Shown here: positions 10,701 to 19,500 of the stretch, one piece after another
How positions within the stretch are numbered: the first letter of the stretch is position 1
How the letters are laid out: the number at the start of each line of letters is the position of its first letter
From: Gammaproteobacteria bacterium
GTDB lineage: Bacteria > Pseudomonadota > Gammaproteobacteria > Pseudomonadales > Oleiphilaceae
NCBI GenBank assembly: GCA_002747055.1
Contig: PDSQ01000035.1
Span: 1-48,526, forward strand
Reading direction: 5' to 3'
DNA: 48,526 nt
Program-made: the position numbers and the translations under genes
Notes under the pieces: model-generated
What the model saw: the letters and a program-made list of their open reading frames with translations, nothing else
What the model was told of the DNA's origin: nothing
Database searches by the model: none

Positions 10701-10772
10701 CTCGAAAAACAGCTCGCTCGGAAAAAAAGTCTGGAAGAAAAAACATTGCCGCGAGCGATTGGCGCTTTTTGA
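7761..10772 (+). CDS. PpkA-like transmembrane Ser/Thr protein kinase with repeat-rich C-terminal region (T6SS regulator)
   Basis: An Hanks-type kinase fills residues ~5-270, with glycine loop GRGGMATVYLA, VALKVM lysine, HRDIKPENIL (~126) and the DFG and SPEQ motifs, all intact. A basic juxtamembrane linker follows, then one membrane helix near residues 325-345, then a ~650-residue helical region facing the periplasm. That region has five copies of a ~45-residue motif of the form L-x2-A-x2-A then DNA-x2-YY-x2-VL-x2-P-x2-A. In known T6SS loci such kinases phosphorylate FHA proteins to activate secretion. The frame is open back to TTG 7617, but I prefer TTG 7761: it gives MSFPQIPGY, matching the paralogue's MAKYPDIPGY, with AGGG about 10 bases upstream. 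The phosphatase and FHA genes are nearby on the opposite strand. Confidence 0.9.
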   Translation: MSFPQIPGYQIKSVLGRGGMATVYLAVQETFDREVALKVMAEHLVKDESYAARFLREARLVAKMSHQNIVPVFDVGAAGNYHYMAMEHLPGGDLKKKMRAGLALRDSVNIVEAIALGLSYAGSKNLVHRDIKPENILFRDDGSPVISDFGIARQADSKTNMTMAGAVIGTPHYMSPEQAEGVEVDPRSDLYSLGIIVYEMLTGHVPFQGDSAVSIGIKHITEAPPPLPSQVAEFQEFIDIALAKHPEDRFQTGADFAEDLVMVAEDLAEAGATVIIAQSDVKRSSRDAARVARTSANRSRRTRASRIRRAEPAPVSALSHLRIIAVVAAAISILAIASIVLLDPFDTDRTDNAPLPSVETPRTDKVASTIFGSKAARLIENAEKAMQENRLFQPAQDNAQYYLTTLLALIPNNQEGKTAITRLFVKYLDLGQEAVEQKRLREASLYLNQASQIAFYITDQDLTERYSELHRKLNSQKQRILINQENSKLIDDLISKANEALENDALTMPSDNNAYALFLQVLVKDPDNKVAKSGISRVAERLLEKAKAKASESAFGVAKAFVAAAIQVAPQHAVIQDVQAFIAQAEETAAAKALDAENDQMAERVLQSAPAGLEAIQDKEKIAIRYVELSRKAIGENKFGEADQYLSQAKKVSSAQAEIATVERLLRETRKTAQLNSLLAKAESAMKRGRLTRPDGDSALNYYRQVFAIEPQNAKASEGMRALESRFEKLVMRAIDNKKFAQADAYLETWKTFSASPKHLQSVMDQVRKAAAKRDEKVASLLAEAGDIAARKITPKRNDRLRAIYQQALRMNGRSRVARKGLYKTSVFEAKLARDAIDNKKFDQARNHISIIAETTPRFSDLTRLRVELDAALVDALADNDEVNALVTEAEDLISRPYRKPGFLGSNDKARSVLVAAYGKIDRARSLLPWHASVLHALGELERKYSSIISLLMEDGDFEEAEKFVRDTRQFNWSGNRVTALEKQLARKKSLEEKTLPRAIGAF

Positions 10773-10804
10773 TTGTGCTGCAAACAAGCCAAAAAGCCAA
10801 TAGT

Positions 10805-10841
10805 GATAAACGAGGGGGGGCAAATAACCCCTTTGTTTATC
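10805..10841. terminator. hairpin between convergent genes, possible bidirectional terminator
   Basis: GATAAAC (10805-10811) pairs with GTTTATC (10835-10841), and AGGGG pairs with CCCCT inside, leaving a short loop. It sits between the stop of the first kinase (10772) and the stop of the leftward outer-membrane protein gene (10870), the expected place for a shared terminator. There is no long T-run on either side, so efficiency is doubtful. Confidence 0.5.
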
Positions 10842-10869
10842 CGCTGTACTCGTTGACCCGGTAAACTGT

Positions 10870-11775
10870 TTAGAAGTACATTTGCATGCCCACAGTCGCT
10901 GTTGTCATCGTTTCTTCGGTCTCCGCGTTGCCACCAAACAATCCTGTTTTATCGTCAGCATCCATATCATAGTTTTGGCGCCTCAGATCGAAAAAGTAGC
11001 CCGATTTCCTGGTTAGGGCGGCAGACCATGTCAAGCCTAAACTATATCCTTTGGAATCCCCTTTATACCGGAATGTTCTTGGGGTGTCTGTGCCTGCTAA
11101 ATAATTATCGGTATACTCACCATCCATCAGTGCATAAGCTAGACTGAAAGAAAGTGTACCTTTTTGTTTGATCGGCAGACCGTAGCTGGCGCCCAGGAAA
11201 TAACCCGACTCCGTGTACTTTTGCTGATAGGGGCTTAAATTACGTAGCTCGTGATCTTGTGCCGGGTTGGAAATGACGGTAGGAAAGCAGGGGGCCGTGT
11301 CAACACATTGTTCATTGTTTTGTTGGGCGCCTGGATAGTCTATGTACTTCGCGTCGGGGGTGATTTTGGTATTACCCTTCATATAGCCGCCAAAAACATG
11401 TAGCGCTTTCCATACGTCGTACCCTAAGGTGACACTGAAGTCATTGCGTTCGATTTCAGAGTTGGCTTTAGTGAAGCCGTTGTCCGCATAGGTAAAGTTA
11501 TTGCCGAAGCTGGTGTCGTATTTGATAGACAGATAGGCTTTTTGATACAGGGTGGTAATGGCAAGATCGAGAGTCGGCAGAGTGGCTTCGAAACTACCTT
11601 TAACATCAGCGTTTTCACCGCCCTTGAAGGATTGGCTAAAATCCAGATTTTTGTGCTGAAAAGCAATTTGGGGAACGATGGTAAGCCCTTCGATTGCACT
11701 GGAACAAGGTGTGTAGGCGGTAAGGATGCCTGTAGCCAGCATGCCTGCCAAGCGAATAGCTGAGGTTGAATTCAT
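10870..11775 (-). CDS. putative outer-membrane beta-barrel protein
   Basis: The 301-residue product has an N-terminal signal peptide (hydrophobic stretch around residues 8-27, cleavage probably after SSA). It is followed by alternating amphipathic strands with many aromatic residues and ends in VGMQMYF. A C-terminal phenylalanine is the usual sorting signal for BAM-assembled outer-membrane barrels. Length and strand pattern suggest a barrel of roughly 10-14 strands. Two cysteines (in EQCVD and APCFP) lie in what is probably an extracellular loop. The start ATG 11775 has AGGAGC just upstream. It lies between the two kinase genes on the opposite strand, so it is probably not co-transcribed with them. 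No specific family was recognised. Confidence 0.75.
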   Translation of the reverse strand: MNSTSAIRLAGMLATGILTAYTPCSSAIEGLTIVPQIAFQHKNLDFSQSFKGGENADVKGSFEATLPTLDLAITTLYQKAYLSIKYDTSFGNNFTYADNGFTKANSEIERNDFSVTLGYDVWKALHVFGGYMKGNTKITPDAKYIDYPGAQQNNEQCVDTAPCFPTVISNPAQDHELRNLSPYQQKYTESGYFLGASYGLPIKQKGTLSFSLAYALMDGEYTDNYLAGTDTPRTFRYKGDSKGYSLGLTWSAALTRKSGYFFDLRRQNYDMDADDKTGLFGGNAETEETMTTATVGMQMYF

Positions 11776-12002
11776 GAGGTGCTCCTCGTCGGGATAGTAC
11801 GGAAACTTGGTTTGGGTTGATGCACACAGCAGACAGCCAGTTTAGCATGCATTGTAGCTATAATTGAATTGTGTCTGTTTTGTTCCGTGATTATTCCGTA
11901 ATGGAAAGTGCGTTTCCAAGGTTTACAATTTAGAATTAGCTGGTACAGTTTTTGTTATTTTTTAGATAATTCAGGAAACTAGAATTAGTACGCAGGTTTC
12001 AT

Positions 12003-14705
12003 GTGGCAAAATATCCAGATATACCCGGTTATAAAATTGAAAAAGTTCTGGGAAAGGGGGGAATGGCAACGGTCTATCTTGCTATTCAGGAAAACTTTGG
12101 TCGGCAGGTTGCCCTCAAGGTCATGCATAAAACCCTGATGGAAGATGAGAGCTGGGCGAAACGTTTTCAGCGCGAAGCCAAAACCGTTGCCAAGCTCTGC
12201 CACCAGTCAATTGTGCCGGTTTACGATGTCGGCTGCTTTGAGCAGCTACATTATATGTCTATGGAATATCTCCCGGGCGGTGATCTGAAAGACAAAATGC
12301 GTAAGGGGCTGACTGTCTTGGACTCGATCATCATTATGAAAAAAATTGCCAGGGGGCTCGATCACGCCGGATCGAAAGGCTTGGTGCACCGGGATATCAA
12401 GCCGGAAAATATTCTTTTTAGGGATGACGGCAGCCCGGTGATATCGGACTTCGGAATCTCTCGGCTCACCGACTCGAATACCAATATCACCGTTACCGGT
12501 TCGATGGTCGGAACACCTCATTATATGAGTCCGGAGCAGGCTCGAGGAGTCGAGGTCGATCCCAGGTCGGATCTCTATAGTCTGGGGGTTATGCTGTACG
12601 AATTACTGACCGGAGACGTGCCCTTTACCGGAACCTCTGCGATCAATATCGGAATCAAGCACATTTCCGAACAGCCCAAGAGATTGCCCGAGAGATTGCA
12701 CGGGTTCCAAAAGTTGCTTGACAAGGCGATGGCAAAAAATCCTGATGATCGTTTTCAGACCGGAGAAGAGTTCAATGCAGCGCTGGCATTGATAGAGTGT
12801 AGCCTTTCCGATGAAGGTGAGGCGACGGTGGTGATGTCTCAGGCAGAGATACAAAGATTGAGCGGCGCCAGTGAACGGCGAGTGACGGCGTCGGTGGATC
12901 CTCGTTCTACCGTTGCGACCCGCAGAATAGCCAGAGTCAGGCAGAACAATGCGAATAAGAGTGCAGGCGTGCCACTGTCCGCTTTTTTGAATGATCCCAA
13001 AAAACTGTTTCTGGCCATAGTTGGAGTAGGCGTTATTGTTATTGGTGCGATTTATCTGACTAGGCCTGATTTGAACGACAACACCCCGTCGCCAGTGGTT
13101 GACCGTGATATGCAGGCTGTGCTTCAAGCAAAAACCGAAAAGCTACTGGAGCAGGCGAGAACGGCGATGGCAGAGAAACGGTATTTCAGTGACGATCAAA
13201 ACAATGCGCAGTACTATATTACCAGTTTATTGACCATCGATCCCCATCACGCTGAAGGAAGACGCTTATTGCAGGAATTGTTTTCCCACTACATGACAGT
13301 ATCCAGCCAGAAAATAAACCAAAAAGACCTGGCAGCGGCCGAACAAATACTTAAGAGAGCCTCTGCGATTGCCTATTTTGTTGAGGATCAGGTGCAGTCG
13401 GCCCGCCTGATAAAAAACAATAACGCGCTCAATTTGTTGCGTCAGCAACAACTTGTTCGACAGGTAAATGAGCCGTTAAACGATGTGGTATCAATTGAAG
13501 ACGAAGTCAAAGATCGGCAGGAAACGGTAACGCGTGAAGTGGAATCCGGTCGCGACGCTGAGGATACTGAGGGCGCGGCTGGTGATGATGGTATCAGCTT
13601 GTCGGAATCGAGCCGGGTTGCCGAAACGTTATCTGACGCTGAAACAGCGGGCGAGGCAGCTGTAGCGGATAAAGCGAATCAGGATGCCGCCTCGGTAGAG
13701 ACCCTAAGTGCGGAGGAACAGGCCGAGATCGACAAGCTTTTGTGGTTGGCCCGCAAAGCCTATAAGCGGGGGAGATTGTCCAAGCCGGCAAATGACAATG
13801 CGTCTATGTATTATTTTCAGGTTCTGGCTAAAGACGGTTCGAATCAGAAGGCGTTGGCAGGCATGAAAGAAGTGTTTGATAAATATGGCTTGTTTATCAA
13901 TGGAATGCTGGCTGAAAAAGACTATGCCAGAGCTAATCGCTTTTATGCTGGGTTAAGTTATGTACTGTCCAGAAAGGCAGAGCTAGATAACCCGTCAAAA
14001 AATGTCGAGCAGCTTTTTTTAGATTACGAAATAATTAAAAAGAGTCTTAAATTGGCGATAGACAATGCACTGACTGAGCGCGACGAGCGGCTGTCAGCCT
14101 TGCTTGCCAAGGCTGACAGACTGAAGAGAAAATGGCTTGATAACTCTGTCAACGCAAGCGTCAGAGCTATTTATCAGGAGGCGCTGCGATTGAGTCCTTC
14201 CAGTCGAGAAGCAAAGAAAGGTCTTATGGCAACGAGTGACTATGAGTTCACTCAGGCGATAGGGCAACTGGAACAGGGCAACCAAACCCAGGCTCACCAG
14301 CATATGGCTATTATTTCACAAACGACCCCTGACTATCCAAAACTGGACGAGCTGAGGGAAGCCATACGGCAAGCCGAAATCAATGCCAGAAAATCAAAAG
14401 TATTTACTGAGCAGGCCGCCGAGCTAATTGATTTTAACTACGAGCGTCCGGGTTTTTTTGGATCTAACCGGGAATCGCGAAAAAGACTGCGGGATGCCTA
14501 TGAGTTGATCGCGAAGGCCAGAAGAGTGCATCCCTTTGACCCGACCGTCAAACTATTGCTGGGCAGGCTCGAAGATAAATATGTATCCATCGTGCGCGTA
14601 CTGATCAAGGCCGGCGATAAAACAGAAGCCAGGAAATTTGGCCAAGACACGTACAGCTTTGTATGGGATGGATCTGAACTGGCTCGATTGCTAAACCGAA
14701 TATAG
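12003..14705 (+). CDS. second PpkA-like transmembrane Ser/Thr protein kinase (paralogue of the 7761-10772 gene)
   Basis: A 900-residue protein with the same plan as its upstream paralogue. The kinase domain is residues ~5-270 (GKGGMATVYLA; VALKVM; HRDIKPENILFRDDGSPVIS; SPEQARGVEVDPRSDLYSLG), all catalytic motifs intact. A basic linker, one membrane helix near residues 335-355 (LFLAIVGVGVIVIGAIYL) and a periplasmic helical region follow. That region has about four copies of the ~45-residue DNA-x2-YY motif rather than five. Between its first and second copies is a long acidic linker rich in Glu, Asp and Ala that the paralogue lacks. GTG 12003 is used because it places MAKYPDIPGY at the family start. 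Likely a T6SS post-translational regulator; whether the two kinases share targets is unknown. Confidence 0.9.
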   Translation: MAKYPDIPGYKIEKVLGKGGMATVYLAIQENFGRQVALKVMHKTLMEDESWAKRFQREAKTVAKLCHQSIVPVYDVGCFEQLHYMSMEYLPGGDLKDKMRKGLTVLDSIIIMKKIARGLDHAGSKGLVHRDIKPENILFRDDGSPVISDFGISRLTDSNTNITVTGSMVGTPHYMSPEQARGVEVDPRSDLYSLGVMLYELLTGDVPFTGTSAINIGIKHISEQPKRLPERLHGFQKLLDKAMAKNPDDRFQTGEEFNAALALIECSLSDEGEATVVMSQAEIQRLSGASERRVTASVDPRSTVATRRIARVRQNNANKSAGVPLSAFLNDPKKLFLAIVGVGVIVIGAIYLTRPDLNDNTPSPVVDRDMQAVLQAKTEKLLEQARTAMAEKRYFSDDQNNAQYYITSLLTIDPHHAEGRRLLQELFSHYMTVSSQKINQKDLAAAEQILKRASAIAYFVEDQVQSARLIKNNNALNLLRQQQLVRQVNEPLNDVVSIEDEVKDRQETVTREVESGRDAEDTEGAAGDDGISLSESSRVAETLSDAETAGEAAVADKANQDAASVETLSAEEQAEIDKLLWLARKAYKRGRLSKPANDNASMYYFQVLAKDGSNQKALAGMKEVFDKYGLFINGMLAEKDYARANRFYAGLSYVLSRKAELDNPSKNVEQLFLDYEIIKKSLKLAIDNALTERDERLSALLAKADRLKRKWLDNSVNASVRAIYQEALRLSPSSREAKKGLMATSDYEFTQAIGQLEQGNQTQAHQHMAIISQTTPDYPKLDELREAIRQAEINARKSKVFTEQAAELIDFNYERPGFFGSNRESRKRLRDAYELIAKARRVHPFDPTVKLLLGRLEDKYVSIVRVLIKAGDKTEARKFGQDTYSFVWDGSELARLLNRI

Positions 14706-14710
14706 ACCCT

Positions 14711-14965
14711 TTAGTAACTAAACTTGATGCCGAATAGTGCCAGAGCAAGAACGGAGATACCAATCAGCAAGATGCCTATCAATTTGGCTTTTTGGGCGGT
14801 TTTGCTGGGTGCGACGGGAGTGGATTTCAGCGGCAAATTTGCGTCGATCATTTGATCGAGCACTTCTCTTCGCTTCACTCTGTAGTCTGTGATATTCAAA
14901 GCGCCGCTGTGGTATTGGTTGGTCAGCTTTTGCAAATCAGAATTCAGTTCGTGGGATGAGGTCAT
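14711..14965 (-). CDS. small SHOCT-like tail-anchored membrane protein
   Basis: 84 residues from ATG 14965, 13 bp after the pppA stop. The N-terminal half, LQKLTNQYHSGALNITDYRV then KRREVLDQM, resembles the SHOCT motif (a short helix pair with a GxL-T-x2-EY pattern). It is followed by a polar linker and one C-terminal membrane helix (AKLIGILLIGISVLALALFG). It should be anchored in the inner membrane with the SHOCT-like part in the cytoplasm. It is the last gene of the T6SS operon and converges on the second kinase gene, 5 bp away. A longer GTG start at 15016 would overlap pppA and seems less likely. Its function is unknown; position suggests a link to kinase/phosphatase control. Confidence 0.65.
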   Translation of the reverse strand: MTSSHELNSDLQKLTNQYHSGALNITDYRVKRREVLDQMIDANLPLKSTPVAPSKTAQKAKLIGILLIGISVLALALFGIKFSY

Positions 14966-14978
14966 GGCACAGGACCTG

Positions 14979-15725
14979 TCAGTACGATTGAATAACGATA
15001 AAGGTGAAGTTATCACGTGCAGGTGTACTCAGGCAAGCTGTCGTCAACTTGTCAGTGATCTTGTTGAAATTCTTGCATTTGGTTAACTCGATCAACTGCG
15101 CTTCTTCAAGCTCGTTGTAGACGCCATCCGAACAAAGCAGGTATCTGTCTCCCTCTTTTACATCAAAAGCGTTGATGTCGATTTCCACTACGTCGTGCGC
15201 CCCCATGGCGCGTGTCAACACGTTTTTGAAGGCGCTTTTTTCTGCTTGCTCGCGGCTGATGACTCCTTCATCAACTAATCGCTGAACTTCGCTGTGGTCT
15301 TTTGTCAGCTGAACGAAGTCATCACCGCGTAACCGATATAGTCTGGAGTCACCAACCCACAGTGCAACCCCAAGGTTACCTCTTGCAATCATGCAGACGA
15401 CGGTGGAACCTATTGTCAGGCCATTTAGCTCGGTACGACTGTATTCGAGCAGTTCGCGATTGATTTCCAGCAGGCAGTCTTCCACTAGGTCGGTATAGTC
15501 TGAAATATAAGCTCTGGGAGTCAACTCATTCAGCCTTTTTACAATGGTTTGGCTGGCGACATCCCCCGCTTCATGACCACCCATGCCATCCGCGATGGCC
15601 CAAATACCTGATTCTGTTTTGTCCAGAAACGAGTCCTCATTGCACTGCCGGACTTTGCCGACATTGGAATAAGATGCGGATCGCCACCGAATAGCTGTGT
15701 CATCCATTGTAGATAGTCTTACCAT
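14979..15725 (-). CDS. pppA: PP2C-family Ser/Thr phosphatase of the T6SS threonine phosphorylation pathway
   Basis: A 248-residue soluble PP2C phosphatase. Motifs in order are GKVRQCNEDSF (metal Asp), WAIADGMGGHEAGDVAS (the central DGMGGH motif), TIGSTVVCMI, VALWVGDSRLYRLR, LTKDHS, VLTRAMGA, YLLCSDGVYNEL and ARDNFTFIVI. All metal-coordinating aspartates seem present. It should remove phosphate from FHA and other targets of the two nearby kinases, opposing T6SS activation, as shown for PppA in Pseudomonas aeruginosa. An alternative start at the seventh codon (MDDTAIRW) is possible. It lies 95 bp downstream of tagF. Confidence 0.92.
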   Translation of the reverse strand: MVRLSTMDDTAIRWRSASYSNVGKVRQCNEDSFLDKTESGIWAIADGMGGHEAGDVASQTIVKRLNELTPRAYISDYTDLVEDCLLEINRELLEYSRTELNGLTIGSTVVCMIARGNLGVALWVGDSRLYRLRGDDFVQLTKDHSEVQRLVDEGVISREQAEKSAFKNVLTRAMGAHDVVEIDINAFDVKEGDRYLLCSDGVYNELEEAQLIELTKCKNFNKITDKLTTACLSTPARDNFTFIVIQSY

Positions 15726-15819
15726 TTAACTCGTTGTTATGCAGACGTTATACTGATGTTTCTATAACTATACGTCAAATCCTGAAAATATCCTGCTTTT
15801 TCTAGGTATTTGCGGGAAA

Positions 15820-16521
15820 TTAATTCAACTCCTGCCAATACCAGTTTTGCCATTGACCGGTCAGCATGGCGCTATAGCTGGCAGGTCTCGGCAGCTTGTT
15901 GGAGGCCAGCATAACAGGAGGAACTTGCTGGCTTCCAGTCGACCACCACAGGCATACGGGTTGATTCAGCCGGGCAAGCAGGAAGTCGCTGAAAGCGGGT
16001 GTCGTATGTAGTAATCTGTCTTCGGGGTTATCAATATGAATAACCGTCTGGAAGTCTTTCTCCGAAGCGACGTCTTCTGTGGTTCGAAATTGTTCGGTTC
16101 CCAGGCCGGGATCGCTCAACTTGTAGGCGATGTGTTCGAGAGTCCAGCCCATCTCCATGGCCTCAATAATGATATTTTCCATTTCAGTGAACCAAGCGCC
16201 TGCCCTATTCATAAATACGGATACTGCGGTGTCATAAGGTAGTGGTGTCGCCACGGTGAGCGGGTAATATCGATATACCTTGTCGACACTGGGGACCATG
16301 ATCCCGGTCCAACAGGCGTTTTCGTCTATCACTCCGCGGGATAGGGTAAATCGCCAAATCGGGCCTACCAGGTAGAGATCCAGCCAGCTTTCTTGAAGGT
16401 CTTGCTGGCTTGCCAAAAGTGATTTTTGTAACCAGTTATCCCACACGCTGACGAAAGTCGGATCAAGATTATGTTGTACAAAGTCACCATGAGCCGGTAG
16501 CTTTCCATAGAGTCCTGTCAT
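15820..16521 (-). CDS. tagF: type VI secretion-associated protein TagF
   Basis: 233 residues in the TagF family, beginning MTGLYGKLPAHGDFVQ, the standard family opening (GKLP-x2-GDF), with VSVWDNWLQ, PIWRFTLSRGV, GIMVPSVDKVYRYYPLTV and WWSTGS further on. TagF acts after translation to hold back T6SS assembly in systems with PpkA/PppA control. The start ATG 16521 is chosen over the upstream ATG 16584 because GAGGAG lies about 8 bases before it and the family motif begins here. The longer version would overlap tssM by 37 bases. This protein has no fused PppA domain; the phosphatase is a separate gene just downstream. Confidence 0.9.
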   Translation of the reverse strand: MTGLYGKLPAHGDFVQHNLDPTFVSVWDNWLQKSLLASQQDLQESWLDLYLVGPIWRFTLSRGVIDENACWTGIMVPSVDKVYRYYPLTVATPLPYDTAVSVFMNRAGAWFTEMENIIIEAMEMGWTLEHIAYKLSDPGLGTEQFRTTEDVASEKDFQTVIHIDNPEDRLLHTTPAFSDFLLARLNQPVCLWWSTGSQQVPPVMLASNKLPRPASYSAMLTGQWQNWYWQELN

Positions 16522-16547
16522 GTCAACCGCTCCTCGCTGATTCGGTG

Positions 16548-19500
16548 CTAGAGAGTTTCTGGGCACGCGTATTGTCTCATCCAACTTGATCTAAATGGAT
16601 TTAGAAAACTGTTCGCTTTCAGTTCATACTGAATTTTTCGTTTCTCCACTTCGAGTGTGACATAGAACAGACTGGCCTGGTTGGTGGTTTGGATTTTCGA
16701 ATCGTCCAATACCCTGAACAAGGACCAGTCTCCAGTATAGATTTTATCTCTCAGAGTCTCGTTGATATCCTCGAACAACAGTTGAATACTGCTGCCTGAA
16801 CTGACCGGCCAAGCGAGTGACTTGCTCAGTTTGGGGCCATGAGTGTAGCGTATTCTGATGTCTCCCAGGCGAATTTCGAAGCGCCGCACACTGGAATCCA
16901 TTTGCCTCGGTTTTATTTTGAAATCAATTTCTGGCTGGGAGGCACTTTTTCTGAAAAATACTTTTCTTATGGTGTCAGCTCGCTTCATTTGTGACAAGGC
17001 GTTTTTTGCTATTGCCATCGATCTGCCATTCAAGGAGCGTTGTGACCAGTTGTTTCCTTGGCTAATAAAAGGAGCCAAGTGTGAATTGATAAAGCGATCT
17101 TCGATGCCGCCGGGTTTGAAGAACTCGGTGAAATCGATTAGAGCGGCGTCATCGGATGTATTTCCCGAGAATGGATAGCGGCCGCGAAGCGATGATTGAT
17201 AAAGTGCATACACTTCGTTGTGCCACAGCTGGTTGAGATGCTGCTTGCCTGAGCTCAGGGTGACCTTCCAGCTTTGGTCGGCAATTTTTTTCAGCCAGCG
17301 ATTGATGGGGGCCGGCACTTGGCCTGCTGCAACGAGCAGGTTTCTTATCGGATCGTTGCCGGAGCCGGAAAAACGTTCTCTGGAGAAGTCAAATGCAGCG
17401 GCCTGTTGGTTCGGAGCCAAAGCAAAACCGTTGAGCAATTCACTGAGTGACGTGAGTTTTTTCTGTATAGTCTCCAGCTCGTGATCGTCGGTGAGTCTGT
17501 GGATATCGGCAAAGTGCTGGTCGACCGTGGTCGGCGGCAGAGCCTGGTTTTTTATTGCCTGTTTGGCCTCAGCCAGTAATCCCTGATCGCCCTCTTTGGC
17601 TGCGAGTAATTTGATACGAGGCGTCAGGCTGGTTTCCGTGCTGGCGATTTCGATTATTTTGTCAATCGGTGATGACGTCGAGGAGGTGGCCACTTTGAGT
17701 GCGGCTCTTGCATCAGGCAGGTTTGCAAAGTTGCGTATATTCAATACAGCCAGAGCCTGCTTCCAAACCTCACTGTATTCGGCCAGATAAATCGTTTTAA
17801 CTTTGGCTCCGATATTCTCGATATCTTGATCGCTGAAGTCTTCGCTTACCTCGGTGCCTAGAATCCACTGCTCTGAAGCATACTGCCTGATCAACGGAGA
17901 GTCCTTGGAAAAGTCGAGCGCGTCATACCCCGCTTTTGTGAACATAGAGGGAATAGTGAGTTTGTTGCCAATCTTGCGTAGGTTGAAAATGTCCTTGAGT
18001 TCTCTGCCGACTTCGTTCACCAGATTGACTGTTCGTGAGTACTCGGGGTGATTCCGAATCTGGTTGTAAATACGCCGCTCTATGGGCACTTCACGGGCTT
18101 TGATTCTGGCCTGCTCAACGACGCCAGGGTCGAGCCGGGCCGGGATAAACGTGTTACCCAGTGTCTCGTTCAAGCCCAATGTGTCATCCATATAAACGGC
18201 CAGAGTCTTTTGCAAGGTGGCTTTTGATGGAAGCTGTTTGATCCAGTCTTCTTTGAACCATCTTTTTACACTGTCCGGTTGCATGCGCGTTTTGTCACCC
18301 AGCATCAGGTAGATCCGCAAAGCATTGTATAGCTCATCGTCACTGGGGTTGGAGTCGATCACTTTTTGTAAACGATAGGACAAGGCTGGAAGGTAGTAGT
18401 TTTGCAAGCTGGAGAGATAGGCCTGGGTCGAAGCCTGGGATACCGAGTTGTCATACATGCCTAGACTGGCAAGCCAGGGTGTCGAAAGTTGGTTGTAAAC
18501 TGTGCGCGATTCGTCAAGCGGTGTAATTATCTCCGCTACTTTTTCCAAGTCATGGCTCTGGTCAAGGTCATGATCCTTGTCCGCTGCGGCTGCAACCGCT
18601 TGGTTATGGGCGGTAATTTTGTTTTCGACTTGGGCCATAAGCTGTTTGTTGTGAAACAACGAAGCTCCCCAAACGCCTATGATGCCGATTGTGATTGCCA
18701 ACATGCTGACGGTGGCGATTCGGCGTACCAGTTTTAGCTTACGCTCGAAGGCTCGATTCAAACCGACAATGCCGGATTCCCTGAATATGATTTCAGTCAG
18801 CAGTCGCTGGATAAAGTAGGCTTTGCCTTGACCTGGTGCTGAGGTCAGTGATTTGACGTCAAGGCCGTAATTTGAGGACAGTGAGGATAGGATTCGGTCG
18901 ATTGGCGTGCCTTCCTGGGTGCCGCTGGTAAGATAGACGCCGCGCAGCAAAGGCGCCGATTGATATCTGTTGTCAGAAAACACGTCGTTGACAAACTGGT
19001 TTAACATGACTTTAAGTGTTTCGAACTGAGTCGGAAAGTTCTGTATCTTGCCCAGGCGAGTGGCATCTCTTTCATTGTGCATCCGCCATATCAGTCGTTC
19101 GTTGATACGTTTTACCAAAGCGTCGAATTCGCCACTGAAGTAATCCAGGATAACCCGACCACTGTTTTCATCATAGGGAAAACTGATCCCCCAAACCTGT
19201 TCTCTTGCCGCTTGCCCCAGGTCTTCAAAATACTCATTGAAGCCAGCGATAAGGTCGCATTTGGTGATGACAAAATAAATCGGGAAGTTAATTTCCAGCT
19301 TTGTCCGCAGTTCGTGAATGCGATCTCTAATGGTATCTGCATGCTGGTGCCGCTCGGAACGACTGAGCATAAGCAGTTCAGAGACGCTAATGGCGACGAT
19401 GACTCCGTTTATCGCTTTGCGGGGGCGATGTTTTTTCAGCAATTCAAGAAAGTTTTGCCAGGCTGATTTGTCAACCTGTTGCTGGCTATCCTGGGTCGTA

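Noticed and set aside
12603..13127. 174-codon open frame on the minus strand within the second kinase gene
   Set aside because: It lies wholly antisense to a well-supported kinase gene, has no recognisable motif and lacks a ribosome binding site.
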